Shown piece by piece: positions 34,057 through 44,031 of a stretch of DNA of 64,000 nucleotides (within the stretch, counting starts at the first letter, position 1; every line of letters begins with the position of its first letter). The stretch comes from Erigeron canadensis (taxonomy: Eukaryota > Streptophyta > Magnoliopsida > Asterales > Asteraceae): the NCBI RefSeq assembly GCF_010389155.1, contig NC_057768.1, forward strand, positions 21,833,966 through 21,897,965, given 5' to 3'. A program made the position numbers and the translations under genes. Below the pieces are notes generated by a model. It was not told the origin of the DNA and searched no databases. It was given only the letters and a program-made list of their open reading frames with translations.

Positions 34057-37000
34057 ATGGCTTCCTCGTCAACCAACACTGCTGTTGCTCAATACCTGAA
34101 TTCTCTTGTCTATCATGATCATCTCGTTGGACGTACTAATTCTCCACCGAAGTTAGTTTCATTGGCTGACTTCTGGGCGTGGAGAGGTCGATTTGAAGAT
34201 TATATTCAACGAGAAGATTTGAATATGTGGATTATGATCACTGAAGGATATGAATGGCCAACTCTTACTGTAAACGGTGTTACAACTAATTACAAAGTAG
34301 GAGAATTAAAAGGTGAAGAAAAATCCTTGTATGCTGTTGAAGTTAAGGCTCTTTCTACTCTTAGAATGTGCATTCCTCAAGAATTAGTGCACTTGTTTCC
34401 TAAACAGGAGTACAAGACTTCCAAGCAACTGTTCGATGCTATTGAAGCTCACTGTGAAGGTGATCCATTATTGAAGCAAAATCGAGTTAAGATGCTTAAG
34501 AAACAATTTGATTGCTTTAATGCTACCAAGAACGAACTAGTTGAGGATCTTATCTTGAGATTTCAACATCTTCTTGCTGAGTTAGCCTATTTTGATCTTA
34601 AGTATACTCCTACTGAGATAGTGGATAAATTCTTGGATGGTCTGCCGAAAGCTTATAAAGAATTTCGTCATGGATTGCAAGAAAGAGCTGATTATGCATC
34701 TCTTCGTATAGATGGTGTTATATCCACATTAAGAAACAGAGAAATGAAGGATAAGGCAAAGGATCTCCAAGACAACTTCACACAAGATCCATCTCTTTAT
34801 CATGCCACTATGAAGAATCCTACAGCTGATATTAATGCATTCTTTTCTGGAGTTGGTTCTTCTGGCACGAAAGAAGGTCCTAATTGTATTATGGATGGAG
34901 ATGATTCTGCAGGTTTCATGGCTTCTGATGCTGGTTTCAAGGCTCGAAAGACAAATGAGAATGCCAAGCCTGGAAATATGTCGTTTGGTAACATTTCATC
35001 TACTTCTGCTGGTTACAAGTCTATGCCTATGGATATGAAATCTGCTGAGGGAAGGATGAATGTCTTTGCTGCAATGTGTGCTGCACATGAAGCTTTTGTT
35101 GCTGGGAGGATCACGGATCCAGCACTCATTGATGAAGATTATGACCAAATAGATCCAGATGATGTTGAAGAAATGGATCTGAAATGGAATTTGGCGATGA
35201 TCACTAGGAGAGTGCAAAGGTTTATGCAGCGAACAGGTCGACAGCTTATTGGGGGTACTCAGGGCTTTGACAAGTCAAAGGTTAAGTGCTATAATTGCGA
35301 TGGCTTTGGACATTTTGCCAAAGAATGTCAACGACCAAAGAGAGATGTCAACATTACCCCTACCCGTCAAGATAGAGGTGGTAATCGTCCTTTTAATCAG
35401 AATGCAAGTAGAGCTCTCTTGTTGACTGAAGATACTACTGGAAATAGCAATGACAAGGCTATCGTAGCTGCTCAACCTGATGGTTCTTATGTCTGGAATC
35501 TTCCACAGGATGAGACTAATAATGCTTATTTGGCCGAAATAGTTGATGATATGGCTCAAATAGCAGATTCTGTTGAGGATTTCTTGGACACCTCAGTTTA
35601 CCACAGTGATGAGCATCTGTATGAAAATGCTCAAAGCTCGAACTTGGAATCTTCTACTCAGGTATATGACACTGATTCTGAGTCGGATGAAGAGGTTGAG
35701 GTTGCTGATACGAAAGATTCTGGAGAGGTGAACGCTGCTGAGAACAAAGACGATTCTGCTACTGAAAAGGTTGAAAAGACGATTGAAGAGCAGATGAACG
35801 AGTATGAAATTCCAGCAGGCATGAGTGTGGATGACTTTGTTGCGTACATGGCAGACTGCAAAGAAGCAGATCAACAGGTATCTTATTCTCTTCGTACTAT
35901 TGTTCATGTTTGCCAAATTGTTAATCGAATGTTTGATGAAATTGAACAAAAGAATGAACGAATTAAGCATTTAGAATCCGTTGTTAATGCTGCTCATGAA
36001 GAAAGAGATAAATTGATTAAAAAAGATTTAACTGTCATTGAAAGAGAAAGATTTTTAAAGGATAGGATTAAATCTTTAGAGTCTGACATTAATGCTATGA
36101 AAGACAAAGTTAAACATGCTGTGGCTGTAGAAAGAGTAGGTGGTGAAGCTTATGCATTATTAGCTAAGAAGTGTTCTACTATCGAGAAAGAACTAGCTGA
36201 TGCTAGAATAGAAATAGTGGACTTACAAGCTAAGGTTGATTCCACTAGACATGATGAGCTTTTGATGCATATGCAAAAATTTGGGGACTCTCCATCTAAG
36301 AGTTCTGACTCTGCTAAGGTTTCTTACAATAGCATGCCTCCTCCTTTCAACAATAATTATACTCCTGTAGAACCTAATATCCCGGAAGTCCTACTTCAAC
36401 CTAGTGTTGATGTTGGTAAATCTCAAGACTCGTCTCCTAAGCCTACTTTGACTGAGGAGACAACAGTGTCTAAAGGAGTTTCTTCTCAACCTACCAAGGA
36501 AGAGAAATTGAAAGGTGTCGTCCTAGATTCGTCCACTTCTTATGGTCAAAAAGACAGTATTACTCACTTTACACTTCGTAAGAGTAGTAGGGTCTACACT
36601 GAGTTAGAATTCCCGTTATCATTAATTGACCCTAAGAGGATTGATAAAGTCTGGAATGTTGATATTAAGGATATGAAGCGATTAAGTCAGTTGCGTCAAA
36701 CTCCTTTACCTAAGCAGTCTAGGATTAGTCAATCTGAAGATGAATTAGTTGTTAATATCGAAGCAACTAAGGCTTTGAAGCATATCTTAATGCCTGCTCG
36801 ACAGAAGTCCCCAAGTAAGTCTAGGACATCACCGACCAAACGAGACCATAAGGATCCTAGTAAAACAAGTAAATCAGTGGACAATAGTGTATCTGTAAGT
36901 ACCAATAATAAGGTAGATACAAAGAAACAACCTAAGGTCCTCTCTTGCTTTGCTTGTCATGAAAAAGGTCATGTTTACAGTGTATGTCCTAATCGACCTC

Positions 37001-37440
37001 GGCGATCAGGTTCTCCTTCAAAGGTTACCACCTCGGAAGGTAAAAGGGGGTTGGGTAATGCTAAACAGGTTTATGAAACTAAAGTTCAATCTTCTTCAAA
37101 ACTGTTTACTATCCCTCAACGACGTGACTCTCCACCAAAAGGTTCTTCTCCTATGGGACAAAGATTCACTACCCCCAGTGGGAGTTCAAGTCGGTCACAC
37201 ACACCTTCAAGTCGTAATTTCTTTTATGACCGAAATCATTCAAGTGTTCGACCTTCTTTTGGCCTTCATTCCTCAAGACCTTCTCCAACGAACGGTCAGA
37301 AGTCTTCTCCAGTAAGAAGACAAGTTGAGAATCAAGTCACACCCACGGCTTCTAGCAATGGATATTGGACTGAACTGATTCTCAAGGATGAGAAGGGACG
37401 ACCCAAACCTATGAAGGTTTGGGTCCCCAATGATAACTAA
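34057..37440 (+). CDS. Copia-1 gag, long SIRE-like type
   Basis: 1127 residues starting at ATG (MASSSTNTAV). A UBN2-type Copia gag domain occupies roughly residues 20-250 (WRGRFEDYI, LFDAIEAHCEGD, FLDGLPKAYKEFRHGL). A zinc knuckle CYNCDGFGHFAKEC lies near residue 411, an acidic segment follows near 530-580, a coiled coil spans about 615-735, and a second knuckle CFACHEKGHVYSVC lies near 964. Gag assembles the particle and binds RNA. The length is about three times that of simple Copia gags but fits the SIRE branch. It ends in KVWVPNDN and TAA; pol begins 15 bp later in the same frame. Confidence 0.88.
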   Translation: MASSSTNTAVAQYLNSLVYHDHLVGRTNSPPKLVSLADFWAWRGRFEDYIQREDLNMWIMITEGYEWPTLTVNGVTTNYKVGELKGEEKSLYAVEVKALSTLRMCIPQELVHLFPKQEYKTSKQLFDAIEAHCEGDPLLKQNRVKMLKKQFDCFNATKNELVEDLILRFQHLLAELAYFDLKYTPTEIVDKFLDGLPKAYKEFRHGLQERADYASLRIDGVISTLRNREMKDKAKDLQDNFTQDPSLYHATMKNPTADINAFFSGVGSSGTKEGPNCIMDGDDSAGFMASDAGFKARKTNENAKPGNMSFGNISSTSAGYKSMPMDMKSAEGRMNVFAAMCAAHEAFVAGRITDPALIDEDYDQIDPDDVEEMDLKWNLAMITRRVQRFMQRTGRQLIGGTQGFDKSKVKCYNCDGFGHFAKECQRPKRDVNITPTRQDRGGNRPFNQNASRALLLTEDTTGNSNDKAIVAAQPDGSYVWNLPQDETNNAYLAEIVDDMAQIADSVEDFLDTSVYHSDEHLYENAQSSNLESSTQVYDTDSESDEEVEVADTKDSGEVNAAENKDDSATEKVEKTIEEQMNEYEIPAGMSVDDFVAYMADCKEADQQVSYSLRTIVHVCQIVNRMFDEIEQKNERIKHLESVVNAAHEERDKLIKKDLTVIERERFLKDRIKSLESDINAMKDKVKHAVAVERVGGEAYALLAKKCSTIEKELADARIEIVDLQAKVDSTRHDELLMHMQKFGDSPSKSSDSAKVSYNSMPPPFNNNYTPVEPNIPEVLLQPSVDVGKSQDSSPKPTLTEETTVSKGVSSQPTKEEKLKGVVLDSSTSYGQKDSITHFTLRKSSRVYTELEFPLSLIDPKRIDKVWNVDIKDMKRLSQLRQTPLPKQSRISQSEDELVVNIEATKALKHILMPARQKSPSKSRTSPTKRDHKDPSKTSKSVDNSVSVSTNNKVDTKKQPKVLSCFACHEKGHVYSVCPNRPRRSGSPSKVTTSEGKRGLGNAKQVYETKVQSSSKLFTIPQRRDSPPKGSSPMGQRFTTPSGSSSRSHTPSSRNFFYDRNHSSVRPSFGLHSSRPSPTNGQKSSPVRRQVENQVTPTASSNGYWTELILKDEKGRPKPMKVWVPNDN

Positions 37441-37462
37441 TATTTCTCATTTGATGTGCAGG
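37430..37462 (+). promoter_or_regulatory. Candidate 3' splice site at the Copia-1 gag-pol junction
   Basis: Overlapping and following the gag stop is CTAAT (branch-like), a T-rich stretch, and GATGTGCAG followed by G, the plant 3' splice consensus. Copia-2 has the same arrangement at its own gag stop. The donor is not fixed: CAGGTATC near 35877 is one candidate, and a very short intron from AAGGTTTGG near 37414 seems too small for plants. Confidence 0.4.
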
Positions 37463-38721
37463 GAGTTCCTAGGAAACCTATTCATTTGTGGTACCTTGAC
37501 AGTGGATGCTCCAGGCACATGACAGGGGACAAGAAGCTCTTGTCCAATTATACTGGTATAAATGGGTCATATGTTAGTTTTGCTGGTTCCAAGGGCGGCA
37601 ACATCACCGGTCAAGGAGATGTCGTCAATGGACAACTAACTCTAGAAAGAGTTAATTATGTGGAACAACTTACTCACAATCTAATGAGTGTCTCACAGAT
37701 CTGTGATAAGGGCAACAATGTTCATTTCACAGAAAAGGAGGCATACATCTTGAAGCCGGGTTTTGTTATTCCAGAAGAATGGATTATGCTCAAAGCTCCT
37801 AGGAAGAGAGACATCTATGGTTTAATTTTAGGTGTTGATAATCCAAAGGAGCCCCTTTGTTTGTTGAGCAAGGCAAATGAGTCTGAATCTCTCCTATGGC
37901 ATCGTAGAATGGGACATATCAACTTTCGGAAAATGAATGAACTTATCAGTCTTGGGTTAGTTGACGGTGTGCCTGTTAAGAAGTTTGGGATGGAAGATAA
38001 GTGTGTACCGTGTTTGAAAGGAAAGCAACATAAGAATCCGCATAAATCCAAGGTACTCAACTCCATTTCCAAACCATTCGAATTACTTCATATGGATCTC
38101 TTTGGTCCTGTGAACAGAAGAAGCATTGGAGGGATGTCTTACTGTTTGGTGATCACTGATGATTACTCGCGGTACTCATGGGTATTTTTTCTGAAGACCA
38201 AGGATGAGACTGCCGAACGATTTATGGATTTTGTCAAGCAAGTTGAAAATGTCCATGGAGTCAAAGTTAAGAGAATCAGGAGTGACAATGGCACTGAGTT
38301 CAAGAATAATACTATTACTGTATTTTGCTTGACCAAAGGAATTCAACATCAGTACAGTGCACCATATGAGCCACAACAGAATGGAGTGGCTGAACGGAAG
38401 AACAGGACGCTAATTGAGACAGCCAGGACGATGCTTGCTGATTCAGGGCTTCCTACTACTTTCTGGGGAGAGGCAGTGAATACAGCTTGTCACATTCTGA
38501 ATCGGGTTTTAACAGTGAAACGGTTTAAGAAGACTAGTTATGAACTATTGCACAACAAAAAACCCAATTTACAGAATGTTGAGCCTTTCGGTGTTCCGTG
38601 CACTTTTCTTAAAACTCTTCCTCAAGGGAAATTTGAACCTAAATCTGAGGAGGGTTTCTTTTTGGCTATGTTCCAAGTACACCGATTAGGCGAGTGTACA
38701 ATCAGAAGACTGGCAAAGTAG
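37456..38721 (+). CDS. Copia-1 protease and integrase (frameshifted at the end)
   Basis: Protease active site: LWYLDSGCSRHMTG near residue 14. The gag-pre-integrase block has WHRRMGHINFRKM and a CX2C pair (CVPC). The integrase core has D in LLHMDLFGP, D in RSDNGTEF and E in QQNGVAERKNRT. The frame then loses register near 38661-38667, where one base is missing from a TTTTTGG run; the RT frame takes over in the adjoining ORF. The missing base may be a real mutation or a homopolymer sequencing error. The apparent first residues have no good start codon because this part is expressed from a larger RNA. Confidence 0.88.
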   Translation: MQGVPRKPIHLWYLDSGCSRHMTGDKKLLSNYTGINGSYVSFAGSKGGNITGQGDVVNGQLTLERVNYVEQLTHNLMSVSQICDKGNNVHFTEKEAYILKPGFVIPEEWIMLKAPRKRDIYGLILGVDNPKEPLCLLSKANESESLLWHRRMGHINFRKMNELISLGLVDGVPVKKFGMEDKCVPCLKGKQHKNPHKSKVLNSISKPFELLHMDLFGPVNRRSIGGMSYCLVITDDYSRYSWVFFLKTKDETAERFMDFVKQVENVHGVKVKRIRSDNGTEFKNNTITVFCLTKGIQHQYSAPYEPQQNGVAERKNRTLIETARTMLADSGLPTTFWGEAVNTACHILNRVLTVKRFKKTSYELLHNKKPNLQNVEPFGVPCTFLKTLPQGKFEPKSEEGFFLAMFQVHRLGECTIRRLAK

Positions 38722-40862
38722 ATCTTGGTACAAATGTTGTAATTGTCAGTCACAAACCTGCTGTACACCTTGGTCCTGCTAATCATTTTGATTATGACGG
38801 TGTCTTCACTTCTTTTCGTGGTCCTGTTTCTTTTGCAGGTGTTCCAACAGTGGAGGATGTCGTTACTCTTCATGATCCTTTGGATGGTGGACCGGTTTCT
38901 GGTTCTTCTTCCGGTCCCTCACCAATGGTTGAGCCTACCTCTGAATCTGGAGAATCTAGTGGGACAAAAGTAGCAGATTCAACCTTAGAGCCTGCTCCTA
39001 TAGTTCCTACTGATCCTTTGCATGTACCTCTACCTGATTCTCCTTTCTATGATACTGATGACACGGAAGGTGAAATTCAGGAGGAGCCTAACACTCCAGA
39101 TTACAAAACTCCAGAGCAACATGTGCAGACGAATTTGGGAGATGATCTTTCTGTCGATAAGGTTCCTCAAACCAGAGTCCACAAGGATCATCCAGTCAAG
39201 CAAATCATTGGTGATGCTTCTGCCTCTGTTCGCACGAGGAATCAATCTAAGAAACCGTCGTGTATGTTTGCTGAAGTTAAGGATACTGGGGCAATTACCT
39301 GGTACTTGTATTACTGCTTTATCTCTCAGGTTGAGCCTAAGAATGTTGGAATGGCTCTTAAGGAACCGTCATGGGTTGAGGCGATGCAAGAAGAATTGGC
39401 TCAGTTTCGGAAGCTTGAGGTATGGAAGTTAGTTGACTTACCTCCGGGTGAATCTCCTTTAACAACGCGTTGGGTTTTTCGTTGTAAACGCGATGACAGA
39501 GGTGTAGTTACTCGAAATAAGGCTCGATTGGTGGTTAGAGGATTTGAGCAACAAGAAGGTTTTGATTACGATGAGACATTTGCACCTGTAGCTAGACTTG
39601 AAGCTATTCGATTATTTCTGGCATATGCTAGTTATAAGGGTATTAAGGTGTATCAGCTTGATGTAAAGAGTGCCTTCTTGTATGGTGATATTAAAGAAGA
39701 AGTGTATGTCGAACAACCTGCCGGGTTTGAGGATCCAGACTTTCCTAATAAAGTATATCGTCTCGATAAGGCTTTATATGGTTTACATCAGGCTCCTCGA
39801 TCATGGTATGAAAAATTGTCAACTCATTTGAAGGAAAGTGGTTTTACCAGAGGCTCTATAGACAGCACGTTGTTTATTAAATGGAAAGGGAAGGACTACT
39901 TGCTTGTACAGGTTTATGTCGATGACATCATTTTTGGTTCATCTGATAACCAAATGTGCAAGGAATTTGAACACAGCATGAAGGCTAAGTTTGAGATGAG
40001 TGCTATGGGGGAATTAACCTTCTTCCTTGGTCTACAGGTGGATCAACTGAAAGATGGTTTCTTTATACATCAGACCAAGTATGTTAAAGATTTGCTTACT
40101 CGGTTTCGCATGTCTGATGCTAAGAATGCTGTTACTCCAATTAAGACTAATCATGGGTTGTGTCCTGATAAGCCTAATGATCCATCTGTCGATGCCACTC
40201 AATATCGAGCTATCATTGGATCCTTGATGTATCTGACAGCCTCACGTCCAGATATTACCTTTGCTGTTTCTATGTGTGCTAGATATCAGGCTAATCCGAA
40301 AGAGTCTCACTTGAAAGCTGCAAAAAGAATCCTTCGTTATGTGAAAGCCAAGCCTCGTCTAGGTCTTTGGTATCCCATGTATGGTTCTTTTGACTTTGTA
40401 GCTTATACTGATTCGGATTATGGTGGTGACAACTCGGATAGGAAATCAACGTCCGGTGGATGTCAGCTTTTAGGGGGGAGAATTGTATCGTGGCAGTGCA
40501 AAAAGCAGACATCTGTTGCACAGTCATCCTGTGAAGCAGAGTACATTGCTGCTGGATATTGCTGTTCTCAGGTGCTTTGGATACAGCAACAACTGCGCGA
40601 TTATGGTATGAATATCTCTAATACTCCTATTTGTATTGATAATAAGTCTGCCATAGATATTACCAAGAATCCGAAAAACTTTAAAGTCACCAAGCACATA
40701 GATATAAAGTATCACTTCATACGTGACTGTTTTGAGAAAAAGCTTATTCATTTAGAAAAGGTTATTACTGATGATAATCTTGCTGATTTATACACTAAAG
40801 CTTTTGATGGACCTCGTCTTGAGTTGTTATTTCAACTCAATGGTATGAAGAATGCCGAGTAG
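38667..40862 (+). CDS. Copia-1 reverse transcriptase and RNase H
   Basis: Continuation of pol after the frameshift. RT blocks: [73 protein letters not shown], and catalytic YVDD at 39914-39925. RNase H: AYTDSDYGGDNSDRKSTSG, SSCEAEYIAA, CIDNKSAIDITKNP and KHIDIKYHFIRD. A standard Copia C-terminus (DLYTKAFDGPRLELL) ends at TAG 40862. All catalytic residues are present, so apart from the frameshift this part looks functional. Confidence 0.9.
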   Translation, partial: YVPSTPIRRVYNQKTGKVDLGTNVVIVSHKPAVHLGPANHFDYDGVFTSFRGPVSFAGVPTVEDVVTLHDPLDGGPVSGSSSGPSPMVEPTSESGESSGTKVADSTLEPAPIVPTDPLHVPLPDSPFYDTDDTEGEIQEEPNTPDYKTPEQHVQTNLGDDLSVDKVPQTRVHKDHPVKQIIGDASASVRTRNQSKKPSCMFAEVKDTGAITWYLYYCFISQVEPKNVGMALKEPSWVEAMQEELAQFRKLEVWKLVDLPPGESPLTTRWVFRCKRDDRGVVTRNKARLVVRGFEQQEGFDYDETFAPVARLEAIRLFLAYASYKGIKVYQLDVKSAFLYGDIKEEVYVEQPAGFEDPDFPNKVYRLDKALYGLHQAPRSWYEKLSTHLKESGFTRGSIDSTLFIKWKGKDYLLVQVYVDDIIFGSSDNQMCKEFEHSMKAKFEMSAMGELTFFLGLQVDQLKDGFFIHQTKYVKDLLTRFRMSDAKNAVTPIKTNHGLCPDKPNDPSVDATQYRAIIGSLMYLTASRPDITFAVSMCARYQANPKESHLKAAKRILRYVKAKPRLGLWYPMYGSFDFVAYTDSDYGGDNSDRKSTSGGCQLLGGRIVSWQCKKQTSVAQSSCEAEYIAAGYCCSQVLWIQQQLRDYGMNISNTPICIDNKSAIDITKNPKNFKVTKHIDIKYHFIRDCFEKKLIHLEKVITDDNLADLYTKAFDGPRLELLFQLNGMKNAE

Positions 40863-40902
40863 TTTCTCTCAAAGAACTTAAATGTATTTTTCGTGTCTTT
40901 GT

Positions 40903-41013
40903 AGTATAAGTTGTACATAGATAGTGTCATAAAAAAAAAAAAATACAAAAAGAGTTGTCTTAGTATAAGTTTGTATATATCTAGTGTCAAAAAAAAAAAA
41001 AAAAAAAAAAAAA
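40903..41013 (+). repeat. Tandem duplication ending in A-runs, just after pol
   Basis: AGTATAAGTTGTACATAGATAGTGTCA plus an A13 run (phrase continued in two parts: AGTATAAGTTGTACATAG, then ATAGTGTCA) is followed by a second version, AGTATAAGTTTGTATATATC then TAGTGTCA, with a 25-base A-run. Confidence 0.65.
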
Positions 41014-43126
41014 TTATTAAGTAAGGTTACTGCGCTAAATGCAAGAAGTGACGATACTTTAGCTTTTAAGCCTGCTTAATTGTAATATAACTGATTAGTT
41101 CAGTGATTACAATTTGGGATATATCGGTAGACACAAAGTACCAAGGTTTCCTTTAATCTGAACTTAAATTATACAATGTTCTTGTGGGAAACATATTCAG
41201 ATATATGGCTGAGATTGCTTGCTTTTCAGTAATGAATTGATCTAGTCCTTAAATTTTGTGAAAGATCTAGCATTACTATAAGATTTGTTCAATGAATAGG
41301 CAAGAACCTCTACCAATCATGAGCATAAAAGTAAATGTGATATTGTTATGCAAATCAAATGAATGCAAATTAAGGGGCTAATGTGGTCTTTGAGATTCGG
41401 ACAAGTATGTCCTCGGGGTGTCTTTGTATACCTAGCCTACCTAAAGCTTACAACTTGGGATAGGTTGTCGGAAAGTTCGCTACATGGATCTCATAGAAAA
41501 GCACGGGTTCCTTATAAATCATGAAATGCAGAAGCAAATATGTGAAATTACAAAGTAATTCAATTCAGTTATCCACAAAGTGTCTCATGATTGGTTAAGG
41601 ATGTTCTTGAATATATTGAATATTTTTATCTTAGTGCTTGTATCGATTACGAAAGTATATCTGAATGTGGGTTACATAAGTTCGCAATCTATCCAATGGC
41701 ATATTAGGCTACTCGGGTTACATGGTGACTGTCCTTGGCCAGGGTATGTCGAAAGTGTCATAACACAAAGGAAACTGGACGTACCGAGTGTTTAAGAGGA
41801 CTAACATACCGGTAATCGCTGTTGGTCATGGTTCAAAACTTATAATAAGAGAATTATTTCTCACCCGCAGGCTTATGTAACATGCTATACTGATCTAATC
41901 AGCAGTAATCATGCTTAATGTGAATAATGTATAAAGTCTAGTTAATTAGAATTTAGATTAGTTTATTGTTCTGCAATTTTTATTCTGTGTTATTTTTCTT
42001 TTTAATTGAGTCAAAATAAGAATTTTTATAAGTTCTTATTCCATGAGAGATCCTATTCAAATTCTGAGTATATATTTTTGCTGAATTCCTTCATGTGAAT
42101 TTTTAGTGAAGTTGTGTAGACTGTTCACAAAGAAGATTTTCTAATATGGACATTAATTTGTTTAAAGTTTAGAAAAAGATCTTTTCAAGTGTAATGTGAA
42201 ATGTCAAAGTCATTTGAAATTTCATGATTTTCACTTGTCACCAAATTATTAATTGGTTTGTTTAAATTTGTGTGGTGACATTTTAGGGTTTGACAAGAAA
42301 TGACTTCCCTTGATCTTTTGTTAGAGTTTTAGTTATTTCATATTTGTTAACCCTGATTGAGTATGATTGTAACTTGAATTTTCTGCATTATACTATTTTG
42401 TTCTCAATGCGTTGATGAGTTCTGTGGTAAGTGTGCAGTGTTCAGGTTAAGAAGATAACGTTGGAATGCTGACTTCTGTTACTGCATTGTTATTTACATG
42501 GATGATATCATTACGATAAGATCCTTGGTGTGTAGTGATAATATTTGTGATGCAGATTAGAGTATGTGAAGGATGAATACATGAACTGGTTTTTGGAATA
42601 GTTATTTATTTATGATTCATGTATTTAATGAAAATAATCAAATTTCATATTAGTTTCCTTTGAATTTCATGCTGTGATTTATGACATACTTTTGGAAACT
42701 TTACTAAGTTCTTCAGTGAATTTTTGTTGGATAGTTCATTGTTTGTTAAGTTTTGTAGACGGCATTTAGTATGGGATTTAAGTGTTTCAAGATGGTTTGC
42801 TGTCATGCATATTATGATCCAAGGAAGTTCTCGGTGTCATCATCAAATTGGTAATGAGGTTCATGTTTAAATTGATTATTTTCAGGTTTGTTTATGGATA
42901 GCGTTTAAACCATATGTTTTTATTCAGGATTATAATGTTCAGTTATCTACTTACATTATGATTATGAATCTGGGTGCTAAGAACGTTTTAGTACAAGGCA
43001 TGAACAGGTTGCTATCTAACGAGTTTTTGCTATGTACAGATTGTGATAAAGGGTTGTGTTTTGGAAGATTGCTTGGATGAAACTCTGAAATTTTTGCTGA
43101 ACTACGGAATATTTTCAGATTTGTTC
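41014..43126 (+). other. Copia-1 spacer between pol and the third ORF
   Basis: About 2.1 kb with no sustained reading frame. It is AT-rich, lacks tandem structure, and carries no element ends, so it appears to be Copia-1 internal sequence. Confidence 0.5.
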
Positions 43127-43917
43127 TTACGAAGATAACTGCTATCTTCGTTCGACACACCTTTGTTCAAACGAAGTTTATCTTCGTTTGGCTAACTTCG
43201 TTTGTGAAGTTATGCCCGATCCATAGTTGGCCCATTGTTAGTTTCATATATAAGGGGTTTTTCTTCGTTATTTCGTTATCAAACGAAAAATACTCTTATT
43301 TTCGAGCAAAAACCCTAAAACACAAACTTTTTTCTTTTTTCTCACTTTAATTCGTTTTCTTGATTCATTGTCCAAACTGCGATCTAAGTAAGTTTTTAAT
43401 GTTCTTTTCATTCACGAATATGATTTAGGTTTCCATGTATCTTCGATTTGATTTGTGTTGATTATGTTTATAAAATTCTTGTGATCATTCATCTGGTTTG
43501 ATCAAACGAATTTAGACTTGTGTGAACGAATTTAGACTTTAGTTCAAAACGAATTTAGATGTGTGCACATGGACTTAGATTTTGAATTGAACGAATTTAC
43601 CTTGGGTAGACATGAAGTTACTTTTATGCCTTACGAACTTAGACCCAAGTTGATGAGGAACGAATTTAGCTTAACACCCTTAGGTTTATTCAAACGAACT
43701 TAGACTTCGTTTATAGGTTACGAACTTAGAAGATAAGTTTTGTAACTTACGAACTTGCATGTACAGTTTAGTCTTTACGAACTTAAACTTCGTTAGGTGT
43801 AAATTTAGATTTAATTCTTACGAACTTAAGATCTATTTTCGTTTAGTTATTGCTTACGAATTTAGCTTCTATCTTCGTTCTATCCACTTAACGAATTTAT
43901 TGGTTATCTTCGTTCAG
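43127..43917. repeat. TTCGTT/AACGAA array before the Copia-1 third ORF
   Basis: More than twenty hexamer-type motifs: TATCTTCGTTC, AAACGAA, AACGAATTTAG and TTACGAACTTAGA. One part (43127-43200) lies immediately upstream of a TATA box; the rest (43496-43917) lies in the candidate 5'-UTR intron. The motif is shared with the gag leader. Confidence 0.75.
43205..43255 (+). promoter_or_regulatory. Candidate internal promoter of the Copia-1 third ORF
   Basis: A TATA box (TATATAAGG, 43247-43255) is preceded at about 25 bp by TTGGCCCATT, which contains the plant site II core GGCCCA. It is followed by a leader with AAACCCTAAA (43312-43320). This is the architecture of an ordinary plant gene promoter, located inside a retrotransposon. 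Confidence 0.5.
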
Positions 43918-44030
43918 ACTTGTTTTGCGAAATTCTGGACTAGGGTTTTTCATATTAGGGTTTTTCAACTTGGCAATTCATTTATCGTGATTATTTATAG
44001 TTGTTTCGATATTTTGGTTGGTTTTGCAGA
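43388..44030 (+). other. Candidate 5'-UTR intron of the Copia-1 third ORF
   Basis: A strong plant donor GTAAGTTTTT begins at 43388. A T-rich stretch ending TTTTGCAG at about 44030 lies one base before the AATGGC start. The predicted intron is 643 nt and contains much of the AACGAA array. RNA evidence is absent. Confidence 0.45.
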
Positions 44031-44031
44031 A

